Both the position numbers and the translations under genes were made by a program. From NCBI GenBank assembly GCA_003342895.1, contig PTFA01000111.1, positions 2,869,607 through 2,933,606 on the forward strand: 64,000 nucleotides of DNA. Reading direction: 5' to 3'. Positions within the stretch are counted from its first letter, which is position 1. Each line of letters starts with the position of its first letter. This document shows positions 26,299-39,076 of this stretch, piece after piece. The DNA comes from Casuarius casuarius (Eukaryota; Chordata; Aves; Casuariiformes; Casuariidae). Below the pieces are notes generated by a model that did not search any database, was not told the DNA's origin, and saw only the letters and a program-made list of their open reading frames with translations.

Positions 26299-26344
<46 letters not shown>
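26290..26344. repeat. (CA)n microsatellite with a CGCG leader
   Basis: A short CGCGCGCGCACG start runs into about 20 or more uninterrupted CA units and ends CATACATGTG. It is open in more than one frame on both strands (Thr-His or Val-Cys repeats), which is an artefact of the repeat. Confidence 0.97.
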
Positions 26345-26348
<4 letters not shown>

Positions 26349-26349
26349 T

Positions 26350-26950
26350 GTGCAGCTACAGTCACCTGAGACTTGCCCCAGTCACCATCCCAGTGAGCCG
26401 GCACAGTCCAACTCAGGGGGAAAGGCGACTCTCGCTCCCTCCGGCCCCAGGGTCAGGTTCTGGGCATCAGCTGGGCACCAGCACGTAACCATTCACCCCA
26501 GGGCCTCTGCCACCACGTGGGGTCAGACAGCCACGTAATGATGTCCCCCCCCATCTCTATTACCAGGGGCATTTATAGCTAGATTGTGGCACCCGCCACC
26601 AATCCAATCGGTCTGTGACCAGTCACACTGGACCTGCCCAGCGGGTTCAGGTTAGTTTATTGCTTCACCCATGCACAGGCTAGCTGGGGAGATTATGGAC
26701 CACCCACTCAAAATACAACTCAAACTTGATAGGCTTTTGCTACTTCCCACCCCTTGTAGACCACTGAGAGTATTTGTACTGCAGATGCCCTATATCCATC
26801 AGCCCCAGGCACACTGGGACTACAGACTCTGGGAGAGTCATGCTCTTACAACACTTGATCTTGCCTCTCACTATCTGGGTCTAGTAGTAGTTAACCTGTG
26901 CTACCAACCGTTCCAGCCATGGGAAAGCTGACCGAGTATAACAGCATAGA
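26350..26950. other. GC-rich patch of unknown nature
   Basis: About 600 bp, clearly richer in G and C than the flanks, and starting directly after the CA repeat. On the minus strand it has an AATAAA (in GAAGCAATAAACTAA) and a CTATAAAT motif, but in the wrong order for a single LTR read from that side. It may be an old inserted element. I recognise no coding homology. Confidence 0.35.
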
Positions 26951-28279
26951 CATAGCCAAACACAAAACTAGAAGCTAATTACAGTCAGTAACACAATGAT
27001 AGGGTGTACCCACATGTGTAACAGGGCATTTCCAGTCATTGCTCATCTTCCAGAGATATCAACCCACCAGACAGTCAATAAGTTTTCTAGGGTAATTTTG
27101 TTATCACCAGTTTGCCAGTCATATTAACTCCTCAGTCACTTGCAGAGACAGCCAAAATGATTTTCAAAGAGATTCACATAACATTGATAAAATCTCTGTA
27201 AAAAACAAAGCTCTTCTACCATTATTCATCTTTTTTTATTAATGCATTTTTTTTAGGTATGTGAAGAGACTCTCATTCTTTCACAAAGCAGGAACTTTAA
27301 AGAACGCATATGCTGTAGCTGATTATTTCACAGCTGGAAGCCCACTAATCTCCTCTAATATTACGTTTTTCCTTACAAATGCTTTGTTCTGCATCTGTTT
27401 GTGAGATGACAGCCACTCATTTACATATGAAATTTAAATGGTGATTTTTTTTAAACTGAGGGCCGTGAAATGTTTTGAAACTGGCAAGCTTTTAAGAGTT
27501 TTCTCATTTGTTTTCAGTGTTGTAAGTTTAGCAAAATTGCTATTTACCACCCAGAAACCTTGAACGAATGATGGAAACAAGCCGTACAATCTCTGATTTA
27601 GCAGTGTTTAAATCACATTAGCAGCAGTTTATGGCTCTAACATATTTAGAAAGCATGATATAAGTGTATAAAAAAAATGTATGAAATTATCTATGTCCAT
27701 AAGAGCTATTTCAGTCCAGTTATTAGAGAACCCTGCCGGCAGAGAGGATAAATGCAGACATCCATAAAACATCCTATGCTTCATTTATAGAAGGCTACAT
27801 AGCTGATTGCCCACATTTCACAAAACTGCTTGTTCCCTTGAGGAGAATCTGCTGCCTCAGGTGCTCTCTACAGCCATTCTTCAGTACCATTCATACATAT
27901 AAAATGCTGTTGGGTAGCACACCCCATGCTAATTTAATGTTTATTTGGAGAAGTTCATGGGATGAGAGCAGCCATAGTTTCTTGATGAACTTGGCATTGC
28001 CTTGCTATGGGACCAAAATCATAACGTAAGGATCCTCTCAGTACAACATGGGAATGTTTAATATAGCTCTATTTGGGTCTAAATATTTTACAGGCATTAA
28101 ATAAGAAATTTTCCATCCTAGGGGCCTTCTAGTTTGTTACACTCTTCATTCATGCATATAAATACAAGTCAGTGAGCTATCCACTTCATCTTAAGATAAA
28201 TATCTGCATTTGGTAAGCAGAATCACTGCAGATAGTACCCACCATAGTGAGAGTTTAGATGTCTAGTTCATATCTAGCC

Positions 28280-28440
28280 AACTACATCATAGAGACACAT
28301 GTAAAACATGCCTCACGTCATTTGAGCTGCCCTAGGGTATGCGGGGTATCTTCATGAGATTGGCAGCTATGGCACAGGACTTACAGAGGACCCACCACTT
28401 TGAAGGTAGGCAGCCAGACCCAGCTGGACAACCCACACTG
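28280..28440. repeat. Dispersed repeat, copy A
   Basis: The core at 28325-28391 (CCTAGGGTATG, GGTATCTTCATGAGATTGGCA, GGCACAGGACTTACAGAGGAC) aligns collinearly with 58070-58140 in intron 3 of copy 3. The two share no sulfatase sequence, so they look like old members of one interspersed repeat family. The family is not identified. Confidence 0.45.
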
Positions 28441-30119
28441 CTTACAACCATACCAGCACTGACCACCTTCTGTATAGTACCTGCTAATTAGAGCAGCTAA
28501 TAGCAAGTAAAGTTTTGGTCTGCAGGCTGTTCTCAGTCTGAGAAAACAGCTCTTGATTGCTACCTGATGTAAATCTCTCTCTGGTTTTCATCCTTTACTC
28601 TTGCATTCTTGGCGGTATAATAAGCCATATGCTTCAGCTTGACTTCAACATGTAACCACCAACAGTTTTCAGTATTTCAGGATAAAGGTTGTTCTGTAGA
28701 GACCACAAAGCAACACAGAGAATCTAGCTGGCACCATGGATTAACTTTCTTATCACCAAATACCTAAAGCGGCATCTGTGATGGCTACACTGGAGTATTA
28801 TCTCAAGCAAGACTGACAGTTTTCTGTCAAATGCCATCTCAGGGGCAAAGGAAAACATGAGCAATGAATGGCTGTACCTGCAAATGTCAAAATCAGAATT
28901 ATAAGAAAAAAAGAAGTCTCACATACCAATTGTCTGTAGCACAACACAGGGATGGGAAGAAGGTTGCCTCATAATTTCCATTAAAATGTCATATCATAGT
29001 ATTTTCTAACTGACTGAGCACTTCTACCCTCTCTAAAAAAAATAAAAACCAAAAACTTTTTAATGTCTAAGTAAATCTAAGTAAATTACCGGTAATAGTA
29101 TATAAAAAGCAAACTTTACTGTCATGCTGTTCATGATCTGCCTTTGCTTAGCATTGTTACCTCATTGATGCTAAACTTTTTTCTCTCATTCATACACTTC
29201 AACATCCTTCATAGGATGAGTCTTTTTCTTAAAACTGACTTTACTAAACTCAGCAAAAGACTTGGATACTTCCAAAACTCAAACACATTCTGAATCTGTA
29301 CTCACAACCAATAGCCTATGAGCTTGTTAAAGAGTCGAGTTTCTTCAAGTATGGGGAACAGCAGAATATTTGGCTAAAAGAAAATCAGCATTATGCAGTC
29401 CATTCATTTTTTATCAATCATTGCTAAAATTAATAAAATATTTATAAACTGGTTATTTATGTTTATTCACTCCATGAAATCTCATAATTCCTATTTAAAG
29501 CTACTTATATCTACAAGATAGATAAAGATATCTTGGCTACCTGGCAGCTTTTCCCACAGCACACTCTTCTTCATGGGCTGTTGGCTTGTCTGATAGCCAT
29601 TAATAATGTTGACTGTTTCCATAAAAAGGATATTAAACACATATGTAATTAATCTACATTTACTTCTACCACACTTCAGAGCTCGCATATTTAATAATTA
29701 ACACCCATCTACATATCTGTAGAGATTTATTCCTGTATCATTCCAAAATTTTTAAGACCCCAGCCTCTTTACTTCATCTGTACATGGCATCTTTCCAGAT
29801 AATAGGGGTAAGACAAGAATGTTGTTTTATCCCTTGCTCACCACATGTTTTCTTTTCCATTTCCTGAATCTGGCAGAATTCAAAAAAGGCCAGAGAGATT
29901 CTACTTCACCTTGGAAATGTGGTGTCTTCAAATACTAGATTCTGGTATATACCTCTCTCTTGCATGCAATCCATTTTACAGGGCCATGCAGAGGTCCTCC
30001 AACTTCTATAAACCTTTATCAAGGAAAATAAAAGAAATGCTAGGAGCTAGTGGGTTCTAAGTGAGGAAGGTCATTTTAAAATATTGATTCTTAACATTTG
30101 TAAAAGTGTGTATTTTCAG

Positions 30120-30538
30120 GAAGCCACCATCAAGGTGCATGCTGTGAAACCAAAATTAGCATTATCATCACCCTTTAGACCATGAGTTTGGTTACTTTTA
30201 TGGAACGCCTCTTCATTTAGTAAATAGCTGTCAGATAACTAAGCCTCCAGGACTGGAGAAAGCCTTCAGTGTGAAGCTCTGGCTTTAAATTCAGATGACT
30301 GGCCTGGTTAAACTCACTTTTGCTGTAGGCGGACTTACTGACTTGATTTCAGTCAGCTGTAAAACAGTGAGCTGCCTCACCGGATTTGACATATTCTTTG
30401 TCAGCTACTTGTCGATTTATGGATTTGTAAAATACAGGAACAGTGTTATGATGAGTAATCATGAAATTATAGCACAATCAGTGGTGGTAGAAAGGACTTC
30501 ATTCCTACCCTGAGGGAAGTAGCACTATTTATTGAAAG
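30120..30538 (+). pseudogene. Relic sulfatase exon 5 (broken duplicate)
   Basis: Clear nucleotide similarity to copy 1 exon 5 throughout, including the preceding GTGTATTTTCAG acceptor. It is disabled: the GKWH start has a frame disruption, TAA replaces a codon at 30286-30288 within the LWLY segment, there is a further frame disruption before the end, and the donor is CTAAAG instead of GTAAAG. Flanking intron sequence is also similar to copy 1, so this is a genomic duplicate rather than a retrocopy. I found no exons 2-4 or 7-10 nearby. Confidence 0.88.
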
Positions 30539-31404
30539 CTAAAGAATATTTCCGTGCAAATATACTTTTGATTCTGGAGTGTCTTGCTTCTCTGTTTAAA
30601 TGTCTGAGAAATGAATAATCAGTAAGTTAACTGTTTTAAACCAAGACTCAAAAGTAAAACTGACTTTATATTATTGATAATATTATGTCTTCACTCCAAA
30701 AAAAGAGAAAGTAGCCTCGAGCTTTCCATGATCATTAGCTGTTTTCAGGCACTCAAAACTTTTGAAAATTTTCACATTTCTGAACAAAGTTGTCCAGACT
30801 ACACTTAAAGAAATACTTTTTTCCTTTCAGAAGACCAAAACATTTTAAAATATTGCAGGCAAAGACAAGAGCAGATTGGCTTTCCAGAGCAACAGAACAT
30901 ATGTCAAGTATTTCATGCCCACTTTGATCATGGGCCCAGCAATCTGGTCACATCCGATTGTACCTTCTTGAGCTACCGACCCATGTAAGAACTACAAGGA
31001 GGCTTTTTCTATTCTCCACCCAGGAAGGGCTCATCATACCTGCCAGTCTTCCCACTTTTGGCTGTACTGCTTAGGGCAAGTGCTCAAGTGCCATAAAATA
31101 AATCAGTCTCTGGGCTTCAGCAGATCTGTGTTGGCTTGTCGGCTAAGAATACAGACGTGATGGAATTTCTCCACATGTGACTGCAAAACAAAAGAGAAGA
31201 GTTTAAAAATTCAGAAGCACATATGATTTGCAAAGCAGTTAGGATTTACTGACTTTCGACCCCCTCCAGAATTTAATATGATTTATTACTGTAATGATTG
31301 TATGATTAATAGTATAAACTCTCCTCTTAAAGAGGAACCATAACTTGAAAGAAATACTAGGTATGTAAAGTAAGTTCTTCTTTCCCTTAATATTTTTTTT
31401 AATT

Positions 31405-31523
31405 TGGAAACCATTGCAACCATTCTTTCCCTTTCGATCTCTTTTTACATGTCCACAAACCCTTTCTAACACAGAGCCGCAGTGGTTTTTATGAAGACAA
31501 TGCAGAGGAGATGGACTGGATGG
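31405..31523 (+). pseudogene. Relic sulfatase exon 6 (broken duplicate)
   Basis: The sequence matches copy 1 exon 6, best at the end where GAGGAGATGGACTGGATGGTG is preserved. The acceptor AG is lost, an internal segment around the KFLGKS codons is deleted, and the donor is changed (GATTGA for GGTAAG). The following 130 bp still align with copy 1 intron 6, for example TACCTAATATCTGG and AAAAGAACAAG, so the duplicated block extends to about 31660. Together with the exon 5 relic it is the remnant of a fourth array member or a partial tandem duplication. Confidence 0.85.
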
Positions 31524-34439
31524 TGATTGAACTGACATAACAAATAAGCACATCTTCAGTTACCTAATATCTGGGTCAAAATATATAGGAAAAAGGCAGC
31601 TGCCTATAAAAGAACAAGACAGAGAAAAAGCAAAGTATTTCATGGATCATCTGTAACTTCAGTCCGTCTCCTCTCGTTTATTTGTTCCTCCTGCTCCATT
31701 TCTCCCTTTCTAATACCAAATAGAATTTTTCAGCGCATTCAGCTTCTGTGGCCTCGTATTTATCAGATTTTGATTTATTTAAAGTACCCAGAGATTTGTT
31801 TGAAGTACCCCTGGGCTGGGGTCGGCGGGCGTCGGGTGGGCACGGATGCCCTGCAGCCAAGCACAACTGGGAGCAGGGCAGGTGGTCTGGGCGCCCGCAC
31901 TCGGGGCCCACCAGCTAACGTGATCAGTATGCACACTCTCAGTGCATTTGTTTTAACATGAAATAGGCATACACAAATTTTAACACTGCTCATTGAGACA
32001 GCCAATATTTCTCATCCTTGCTGTTCACTTGGCAGAGACAAACATGTAGGGGCACAGGTCATCCTGCTTCTGCATTGTGTGACAGGGTACTGATCTGGAA
32101 TTGGGCCTCTCATATATGGCAGCGAAGATGCTACTGATATGGATCGCACTTCTCACTTCACTCTTTCTTGGCACTTGTAGGCGCTCCCTGAAGTTGCTAA
32201 CACAGCTTCTGCAAACATGAAAGTTTTGGCACAGATCAGCTCTGCTCTGTGCAGCTGTCCCACCCATTAAGTTTGGATGACTGGAGGGTTCAAGTAAAAG
32301 CTGGTCTTACTGGTTATACTTGTATGCTGGGCGCACTCGGTGTCTGGATGTCACTGAGAGTGAATATCTCACTCAGCTGGCCAAATAGATTGGTTTGAAT
32401 GACTACAAATATAACAGTCTTACTGTAAACCCCAAGCTAAAGAGATCAAATTAAAAAAAAAAAACAGTGAAATCACCTGTAATGACATAATCAACAACCC
32501 TGGAGATGACAGCCTAATAGAACAATACGTTTAAGATTAAAAAATGCAGTTTTCAGTTCTGTGGAAAAGAAAAATAACCACAATGTATAATGTAGGCTAA
32601 CAAAAACTGATTTAAATCAACAAAAATATGTACTAAAATGTTCATGCAAAATTAACTTGTCAAATAGATGTCAGAAAGACCAGGAGGGGGAACCTTCCTG
32701 GCTGGTCAGAATGAGGTTTTCTGCAGGTAGGAGCTATCAGTGAGAACAGGGAACAGCATGAGCAGATCTGCAGGGGAAGGCAATGAAGCGGAAGGTTCAA
32801 AAACAAACCTCTCCTTCCTTCACTGAGCCTTTTTGCAGAGTGGATCCTTTCCTTCAGGTTTGATTTGCAATCCAGGAACTTTCTGTTGCTTCCTGCATTG
32901 TACAATCTTCACCTCGTTCTTTCCAAGTCTCAGAAAAATCTCCTCTCTAGCATTTGTGAGGCTTTAGTTATATCTGCTCCTTGAGGCATGCAAGCATACC
33001 TTTTCTCCTCAGGAGCCTCCTTGTTCTTACCTGTGCTGAAGGCTGCTTCCTTGTTTTCACTCTCATTTCTTTGCCTCACTCCATGAGCATCTCCCAGGCG
33101 AATACATTCAATTACTTCTTTGGACAGAAGTTGCTGGTTCTTGAAGAAAAAAAATGCAATCACTACTTACTATACCCAGATGAACATTCAAGTCCCTACT
33201 GCAGTTCCTGGTATTCATACACTGCACCGACTAGTGACACTGTGAACTTCTTCCACAAATAGGTTTTACAAACGTTTAGTTATTAAGTTCTGATCATTTG
33301 ATTTCTGCACCTTGCAGTGATATTTTATATTAATACTTATTTTGCCTCTGAGCATTTTAGAACTCCCAATAATACCTCTACATAAAGCATCTCTTTTCCT
33401 GTCTTCTAACTTTGACCAAATAGAGCAGTTTATACAATCAATTTTAGCATGACACATTTATACCCGCTCTTTAAACCACCATAAATATATGTACCCAGTA
33501 AAACCAGAGGTCCTGGACTCCCTTGGCCCTGTCAAGTTGTATGGCAAGNCAGACTGTGCAACTGCATGAATCCCAGTGCTGGCAGCAGTGAAAACTTGCA
33601 GACAGAGCTGCGGGGAGATGAGACTTTTTCAACAGCAGCACTATGTATGTTGGCTGATGACCATGTAACTACAGCCTTAGCGCTAGCAAAGCCTGCTGTG
33701 AGTGCACTGGTAATTAATAGCATGACAAAATACGGTGGGGATTTAGCCAGGCATTCAGAATTGGTACCCATGCACCCACGTGACACTGCCGCATTGATTT
33801 GCCTTGCTTACAGCCCTCTCAGCAGGGCTATCAGCTTGCCATCTGCATTAGATGTGGCCATCTTGCTTCCAGCTACAGGGCAATTTCTCCAGCCAGAGGC
33901 AAAGGTTTTCTCTGCAGCACAGCGCATATGCATCCTGCAGCCTCACCATCTATGATTTACGATCTTCCTCTCAGTTATCACTAATGCCCTTTCTGTTGGT
34001 CTTGCTATTATACGATCCTATATTTTTCCTTTATATATAATACTATAATTTTACTTTAAAACATTTCATCTCTTTCCATTTAAAACATTTCCTCCTTATC
34101 CAGCATTTATAAACAGTGGGCGGTGAAGTCCTCCCTTGTGCCAGACAGGATGAAATGCTTTTTAAAAGAGATTGGCACCCACCAATTATTCTGATACAAA
34201 TACAAGCAGTGCTTCTGAAAACCTCTCATTAGAAAGAAGATTAGAAAGTCTGAGATGAAGAAAAGGGACAGAGCAAATTTCCTGCAGTGAGTGAGTATGA
34301 AGTGAGTATAAACTGAGCTGCTGGGTTTGTTTTGTTTTGTTTTGTTGTTCTTTCCGTTTTTCCCCAGGGAGGAACTTTTCCTCCTTCCCTTACACACCCC
34401 AGCGTGCACTTTCCTCACGAGACTGCAGTTTGCTTTTGT

Positions 34440-34650
34440 TGCCTCTCTGACCCCTGTAACGGAGCCCTTGGCCGCACGCCCAGTCCCAGCCCAGTCCCAG
34501 GCTTCCCGCACCCACCGCAGAGCAGCGGGGCCGGGCACAGACGGGGGCCGGGAGTGGGGCCGCGGCTGCTCCGTGGAAGGTGCGGTACTGCTGGAGGCTG
34601 GAGCCGGGCCGAGGCCAGGCGGCTGTTTCATGGCAAGGAGTTATGGGGAA
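34440..34650. promoter_or_regulatory. CpG island, candidate promoter for copy 2
   Basis: About 200 bp with many CpG dinucleotides (around GGCCGCACGC, GCGGGGCCGGGCACAG, GGGGCCGCGGCTGC and GGGCCGAGGCC), the densest CpG cluster in the window. It lies 4.3 kb upstream of the first coding exon I can place for copy 2, on the same strand as that gene's expected promoter. The long open frames through it on both strands reflect GC content. Promoter function is inferred from composition and position only. Confidence 0.45.
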
Positions 34651-35160
34651 GGGAGTGCTGAAACAGGGAACTTGGCAAAACAGTGCTTTTCTCGGATGTC
34701 GTCTTGCTTTCAAAGCAAAAATGCCTTTTTGCTTTGTTCTTGCTCACATCAGTCTTCCTTTGTTAACTTCTGGAGCAGACAGTAACCAGGGCCTCTGCCT
34801 TCTGAAGGATCTGACTCATGGGATCATAAATATCAAAAACAAGGGTGGGGAAGATACAGTATTTAGTCATCTCTATTTTCTATTCCTATTTAATATTTCA
34901 AACTAAACCCTTTCAAGTTTTTGGTGGTGAAAGGCAGGTAATCTGCTTTCATTGCTATCTTCACTAGAGTTACCGCGGCTTTATGATAGCATATAGGAAG
35001 CATATTCTGCCTCCAGATTGCTTTCATGTGATCTTCACTACTTCTCTAGCAGCAGTGCTCATACTTGCCCCTCTTTTCATGCCATTTGTTTGCTTTGTTT
35101 CTATCTCTGATTTTCCATCCTTGCGTGTCATCTCAGCTGTAAGGAAAAATGTATGTTCAT

Positions 35161-35220
35161 AGATGAGTCATTTGAAGCCTGAAGGCACAATTAGGTCATT
35201 TAGACCAGAGATTGCCAAAG
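35161..35220. repeat. Possible degraded CR1/LINE scrap
   Basis: A stretch reading TTTGAAGCCTGAAGGCACAA then TTAGGTCATTTAGACCAGAG resembles the conserved 'AGAAGGGACC...GGTCATCTAGTCC' segment of antisense sauropsid CR1 3' ends. It is very short and diverged. Confidence 0.3.
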
Positions 35221-37856
35221 ACAAAGTGAAAAGATATGAGTTTGTNGTCTAGCCTTGCTAGGCCATTCCCATCCGCTGGTGTCCAAAGACAGGGTGTAGC
35301 TGTGCAGCTGCTGGCCAACACAGGATAGCCACTAAAAAAGTAACATACTCGGCTTGCTTGGTAGCATGGTTTTGGTTAGTGACGAAGTACAAAGCCAGGT
35401 GGTAACGCAGTGGCATAATCATGGTAACGGATAATAAGTACTAATATTAGTTGTAATTAGCGGTAAAAATTAAATCCCTTACTGAACGCTATTGCAATTC
35501 ATTCCCTGAGAATGCAGAATGGGGGGGAAGGGGAAGAAAAACCACTGAGAATCTCTCAGTTTCAGAGATTTTCAGACTTTCACCCTTTTTTCAAGGACAT
35601 CCTTTGTTTTATTGCTGATGAACAGTGCTGCTTTCTGCCTCGCTAGCCACAAGTACTGACTGCTCAAGCCAGCTGGGAGATTTTCTTCCTTGTTTCAGCC
35701 CTAGCTTGTTGCCTGCTCCCCTCCTGAACATCTGGATGCCTAGATGCTGTGGGAGAGAGGGAGGAAAGGGAGGACAAGGTGGAACAGCATAGTGCTATGT
35801 TGAGTATGTTTCTTCCAAAGCCATACAGCATGTCAAATTAGNCTTTTTTATTATACTCTGATATACTGTTGAATGCGATTAACCTGTTGCGTAGTACATT
35901 TTTATAGAAGGTAGAAAACAGGTGCTTATTTTCAGCAAACTGCTAAGCAACAACATACATGTGCGATCTATACTCCACACATTAGTTGGAAGGGTTTGTC
36001 CTGATATTTATTTTAATATAACAAAAGTGAGTTAGAAGTGCTGTATGTTTTTCGCTTTACTTTGGTGTGTAAATAATTTCTTACAGTATCTGAAGTTAGA
36101 AAAAGAAAACACAAAAAGAAAGTAAATTGTTTTGCTGTGATTGATTACTGATTTTCAGTTTAACTATCAAGAGCTTATTCTCAATTTTACTCTTAAAGCT
36201 GTATGGCTCTTAACATTATTAAGGATGGGATGTTCCTTTCTACTCTGGTAGATTCCCAGAGTGAGTGGTGGTGTTGCCACATCTGGGAACTAGGCAGGGG
36301 CATGAGAATTGTTTGGCTACAGGAAAGAGTATTGTTTTGGTCACAGGCAGGTATTTTTGAAATGGGAGGTTTGTCTTTTTTCTGTGCTGTGAGACTTCAG
36401 AAGGATAGACTTTTAATCTGGGAATACAATGAACAAGTGAAATACTCTGCAATACAACTGTATTAAAAATTGTGTCACCATTTTTCTCTTTTTATTCTTT
36501 CTCCCTCTCTGACTGTGAGCTCCACACTGTCCCAAAATGGCCTCTCCCTCTGTACAAGTCCTTAGATGAGTAGTCTAAAGTACCAGGCTCTCATATAGTG
36601 TTCATTTCCCTGTGAAATCATGCAGGAGGAGCAGACTTCTTGAACAGAAGGATGCTATAATCTCCTAATGCTTTAATTCTCTAGGTGTGCACCAAGCACA
36701 GCAGTATCACCATAGAGAATACTTCTAAGGCAAGTATAGGAGACAAAATTTTACAGCTCAGTAGGTTTTCAACATCTGATTGCCTATGCCAATGGTATCT
36801 AACTTGTACTCAAAGATCATTGATTGTCAGTAAAGCTATGTGAGTTCAGTTATGCTGTAAATCCATATTACGTCTCGCACTTAAAAGTTTCATAAATAGT
36901 GGCCTGCTACACAGCATTTTCCAAATTTTTTGCACTTATTTGATCCATTAGACTGACCTTGTTAAATCATTTAGTAGTAATAGCTGCCAAAATGATTCTT
37001 AGGACTATCTTAACTACATATTGATTTAATGTCTTAGTGTTTTTAAATAATGAGGTCTGTCTCCCAAGTGAAATTCTCTGGATATACCTTTTNACATTGT
37101 CATTTCCAGAATCTGCTAAGTAGCTTTCTAGGTAATCCTGAAAAGATGTATATATGCATGTGTTATGTTCTACTTCCTTTCAACCCTATTGCTTTCAAGG
37201 TTTATTAATGTTTAGTAACTAAACACTCTTGCTCCAGGTATTGCCAAAAGATGATCACTGAGCTCTGAGCACAGTTGTTTTATAATGCACTGTAATGCTA
37301 TGTAGCATCTTAGTATATAGACTTGGAACTATAAGCAGTAGTTTACCTGAGATGGAATTTGTCCTTGACCCTATCTTAACCCACACGTAGGATTACTGCT
37401 GGCATCAGAAAATATCCATCATCCATCTTAGCACCATGAGAAAACAAAGCACTAGGATGCTGCTGTAATAATCAGTGAAAGCAGATTTCATAATCCTGTT
37501 TCTTTTTCTTTCTCTTTTGTGTGTGACAAGCAGAGAAGGAGACCACTAGTCTTGTACTCGCTGTGGAAAGAAGGATGCCTGAGTAACTGCCATGGGCTGT
37601 CAGGGGCTGCTTATTTCCAGTGCTCTTTAGAGACCTCCCCTTGCAGCTCTTAACTTGAACCAATTAGCGCTCTGAAAGCATTCATTGTACCGGTACATCA
37701 CTGTGTAACTCCTCGGAGATACTATATTTGCAAATAGGAAAGTCTCCCTTACTTGAAATAAATTATCCAAGTACAGAACGGAATTCCCTAACTGCTCCTA
37801 AAGCAAGTTTTTATCACAGCTCTGCAAATCACTGCTGTAACTTATTAGTAGACTGT

Positions 37857-37880
37857 AAAAAAAAAAAAAAAAAAAAAAAA
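37857..37880. repeat. Poly-A tract
   Basis: An uninterrupted run of about 24 A. There is no retroposed body recognisable upstream and no clear target-site duplication, so it is listed as simple sequence. Confidence 0.9.
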
Positions 37881-38926
37881 CACCTGGAACTTTGCTCTTG
37901 GCTGATTAAATTCCTCTAGCCACTGGTTACGTATTTACTACTGGGAGTTCACTAATCTCTTATGTTTATAAAATTCTTATGTGTTTACAAAAAAAATCTT
38001 GTGTTGTGTTCAGCCTGTTTGAGGTGATGGTTACTTATTTATTCAAAAGCATATTTTTCTATATAAGATCTTCACTCCAAAACTACAAATCCTGGAATGA
38101 TTTTCAGGAGCATTCTCATTCTGTGCTAGAGAGCTGCTGCTGCCCTGTGTCTGGCAAAATTAGCATGTATTGCAATGATAACTCTCTGCAAATGCAAAAC
38201 CAATCCCGGATTAGGTCTTAAGACTGTTGATCTAGCTACCTTGAATACTTATTTGGAGAAGTAGGTAGCTTCAAATGTTCTGGACATACCTATGTAAAAA
38301 GTGTGATGTGTATGTGTAAAAAAAATTAATTTCTGCTTTTGTCAGATATTTAGTATAGGTGATTCTGGTACGGGACTGAGTTGGCAGCAGGAGAGATGGT
38401 TTCAGGTTAAGTATGCTTGAGTTGAGGGGCAGGGGGTTGTTTAACTTTTTTCAGTTCTGTTCCAAAAGTACGTTAAATTTCTTTATTCACTGGAGACAAA
38501 ATATTCAGAAAATGCCAAAATGATTTTGGAATGTAACCCCAATTTTCATATAATTTATGAATCATAGAAGTACCATTTTTTCTCAGCTCTTCAGAGTTTT
38601 CTGATAGATTTTAAAATGTATGCAACTCATTCAAGATGAAAATTTCTAGGCCAGAAGACTAAGACGATAGTCTTCCCTTACGTCCTCGTTCCCTGAGCAG
38701 TAGAAAGGCTACCGCAACCTCTCTGACTAGAGTCATCCAGCTGAAGGATATGAAAGAAGGAGAACCAGTACAACTCCACGCTCCCACTTCCTACTGAAAG
38801 TGTGGCTGGGAAATGAAGTTTTCTACTACTTTGTGTTTCATGCTTCAGATTTCCTGCCATCACCTCCCATCTCTCTCCAACTTCTTACAAGTCATATATG
38901 TAAAAAGTTACTTTGTTGTATTTCAG

Positions 38927-39076
38927 GAGATACCTAGTAATGGCATTGACTTCGTGTTTATTCTGGAACACCTTTGGCAGGACTGCAGCTATGGACTCTA
39001 AACCCAACGTACTTCTGTTTGTGGCTGATGATCTTGGCATTGGAGATATAGGTTGCTATGGGAACAATACCATAAG
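38927..39076 (+). pseudogene. Copy 2 exon 2 (signal peptide, Asp pair)
   Basis: A 150-nt exon after TTGTATTTCAG and before GTAAAA, the same length and phase as copy 1. It encodes MALTSCLFW... from ATG 38940, then [18 protein letters not shown] and CYGNNTIR. The metal-binding Asp pair is present. An upstream exon supplying two bases in phase, as in copies 1 and 3, is expected but was not found. Confidence 0.88.

Larger units (their letters stand above)
24641..30060. other. Intergenic region between copy 1 and the relic copy
   Basis: About 5.4 kb without a recognisable gene on either strand. It holds a CA microsatellite at 26290-26344, a GC-richer patch just after it (about 26350-26950) and one member of a dispersed repeat pair at 28280-28420. 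Otherwise it is ordinary AT-rich sequence. Confidence 0.55.
31660..38926. other. Intergenic region upstream of copy 2
   Basis: About 7.3 kb without a recognisable coding exon. It contains a short GC-rich patch (about 31808-31925), a 129-codon open frame at 33566-33955 without family resemblance, the CpG island at 34440-34650, a possible old CR1 scrap at 35161-35220 and a poly-A run at 37857-37880. An upstream 5' exon of copy 2 probably lies here but I could not place it. Confidence 0.5.

Noticed and set aside
26122..26538. Open frames across the CA microsatellite
   Set aside because: A pure dinucleotide repeat is open in several frames and encodes Thr-His or Val-Cys runs.
33566..33955. 129-codon open frame on the plus strand (with an 84-codon antisense frame)
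   Set aside because: No recognisable domain, no clear splice or promoter context, and open on both strands. Length alone is not enough in 64 kb.
34107..34785. Open frames of 174 and 152 codons on opposite strands
   Set aside because: They run through the CpG island, where stop codons are rare; the translations are low-complexity Gly/Pro/Arg-rich and overlap each other.
37857..37880. Poly-A run as the tail of a processed pseudogene
   Set aside because: No retroposed gene body or flanking target-site duplication could be recognised upstream.
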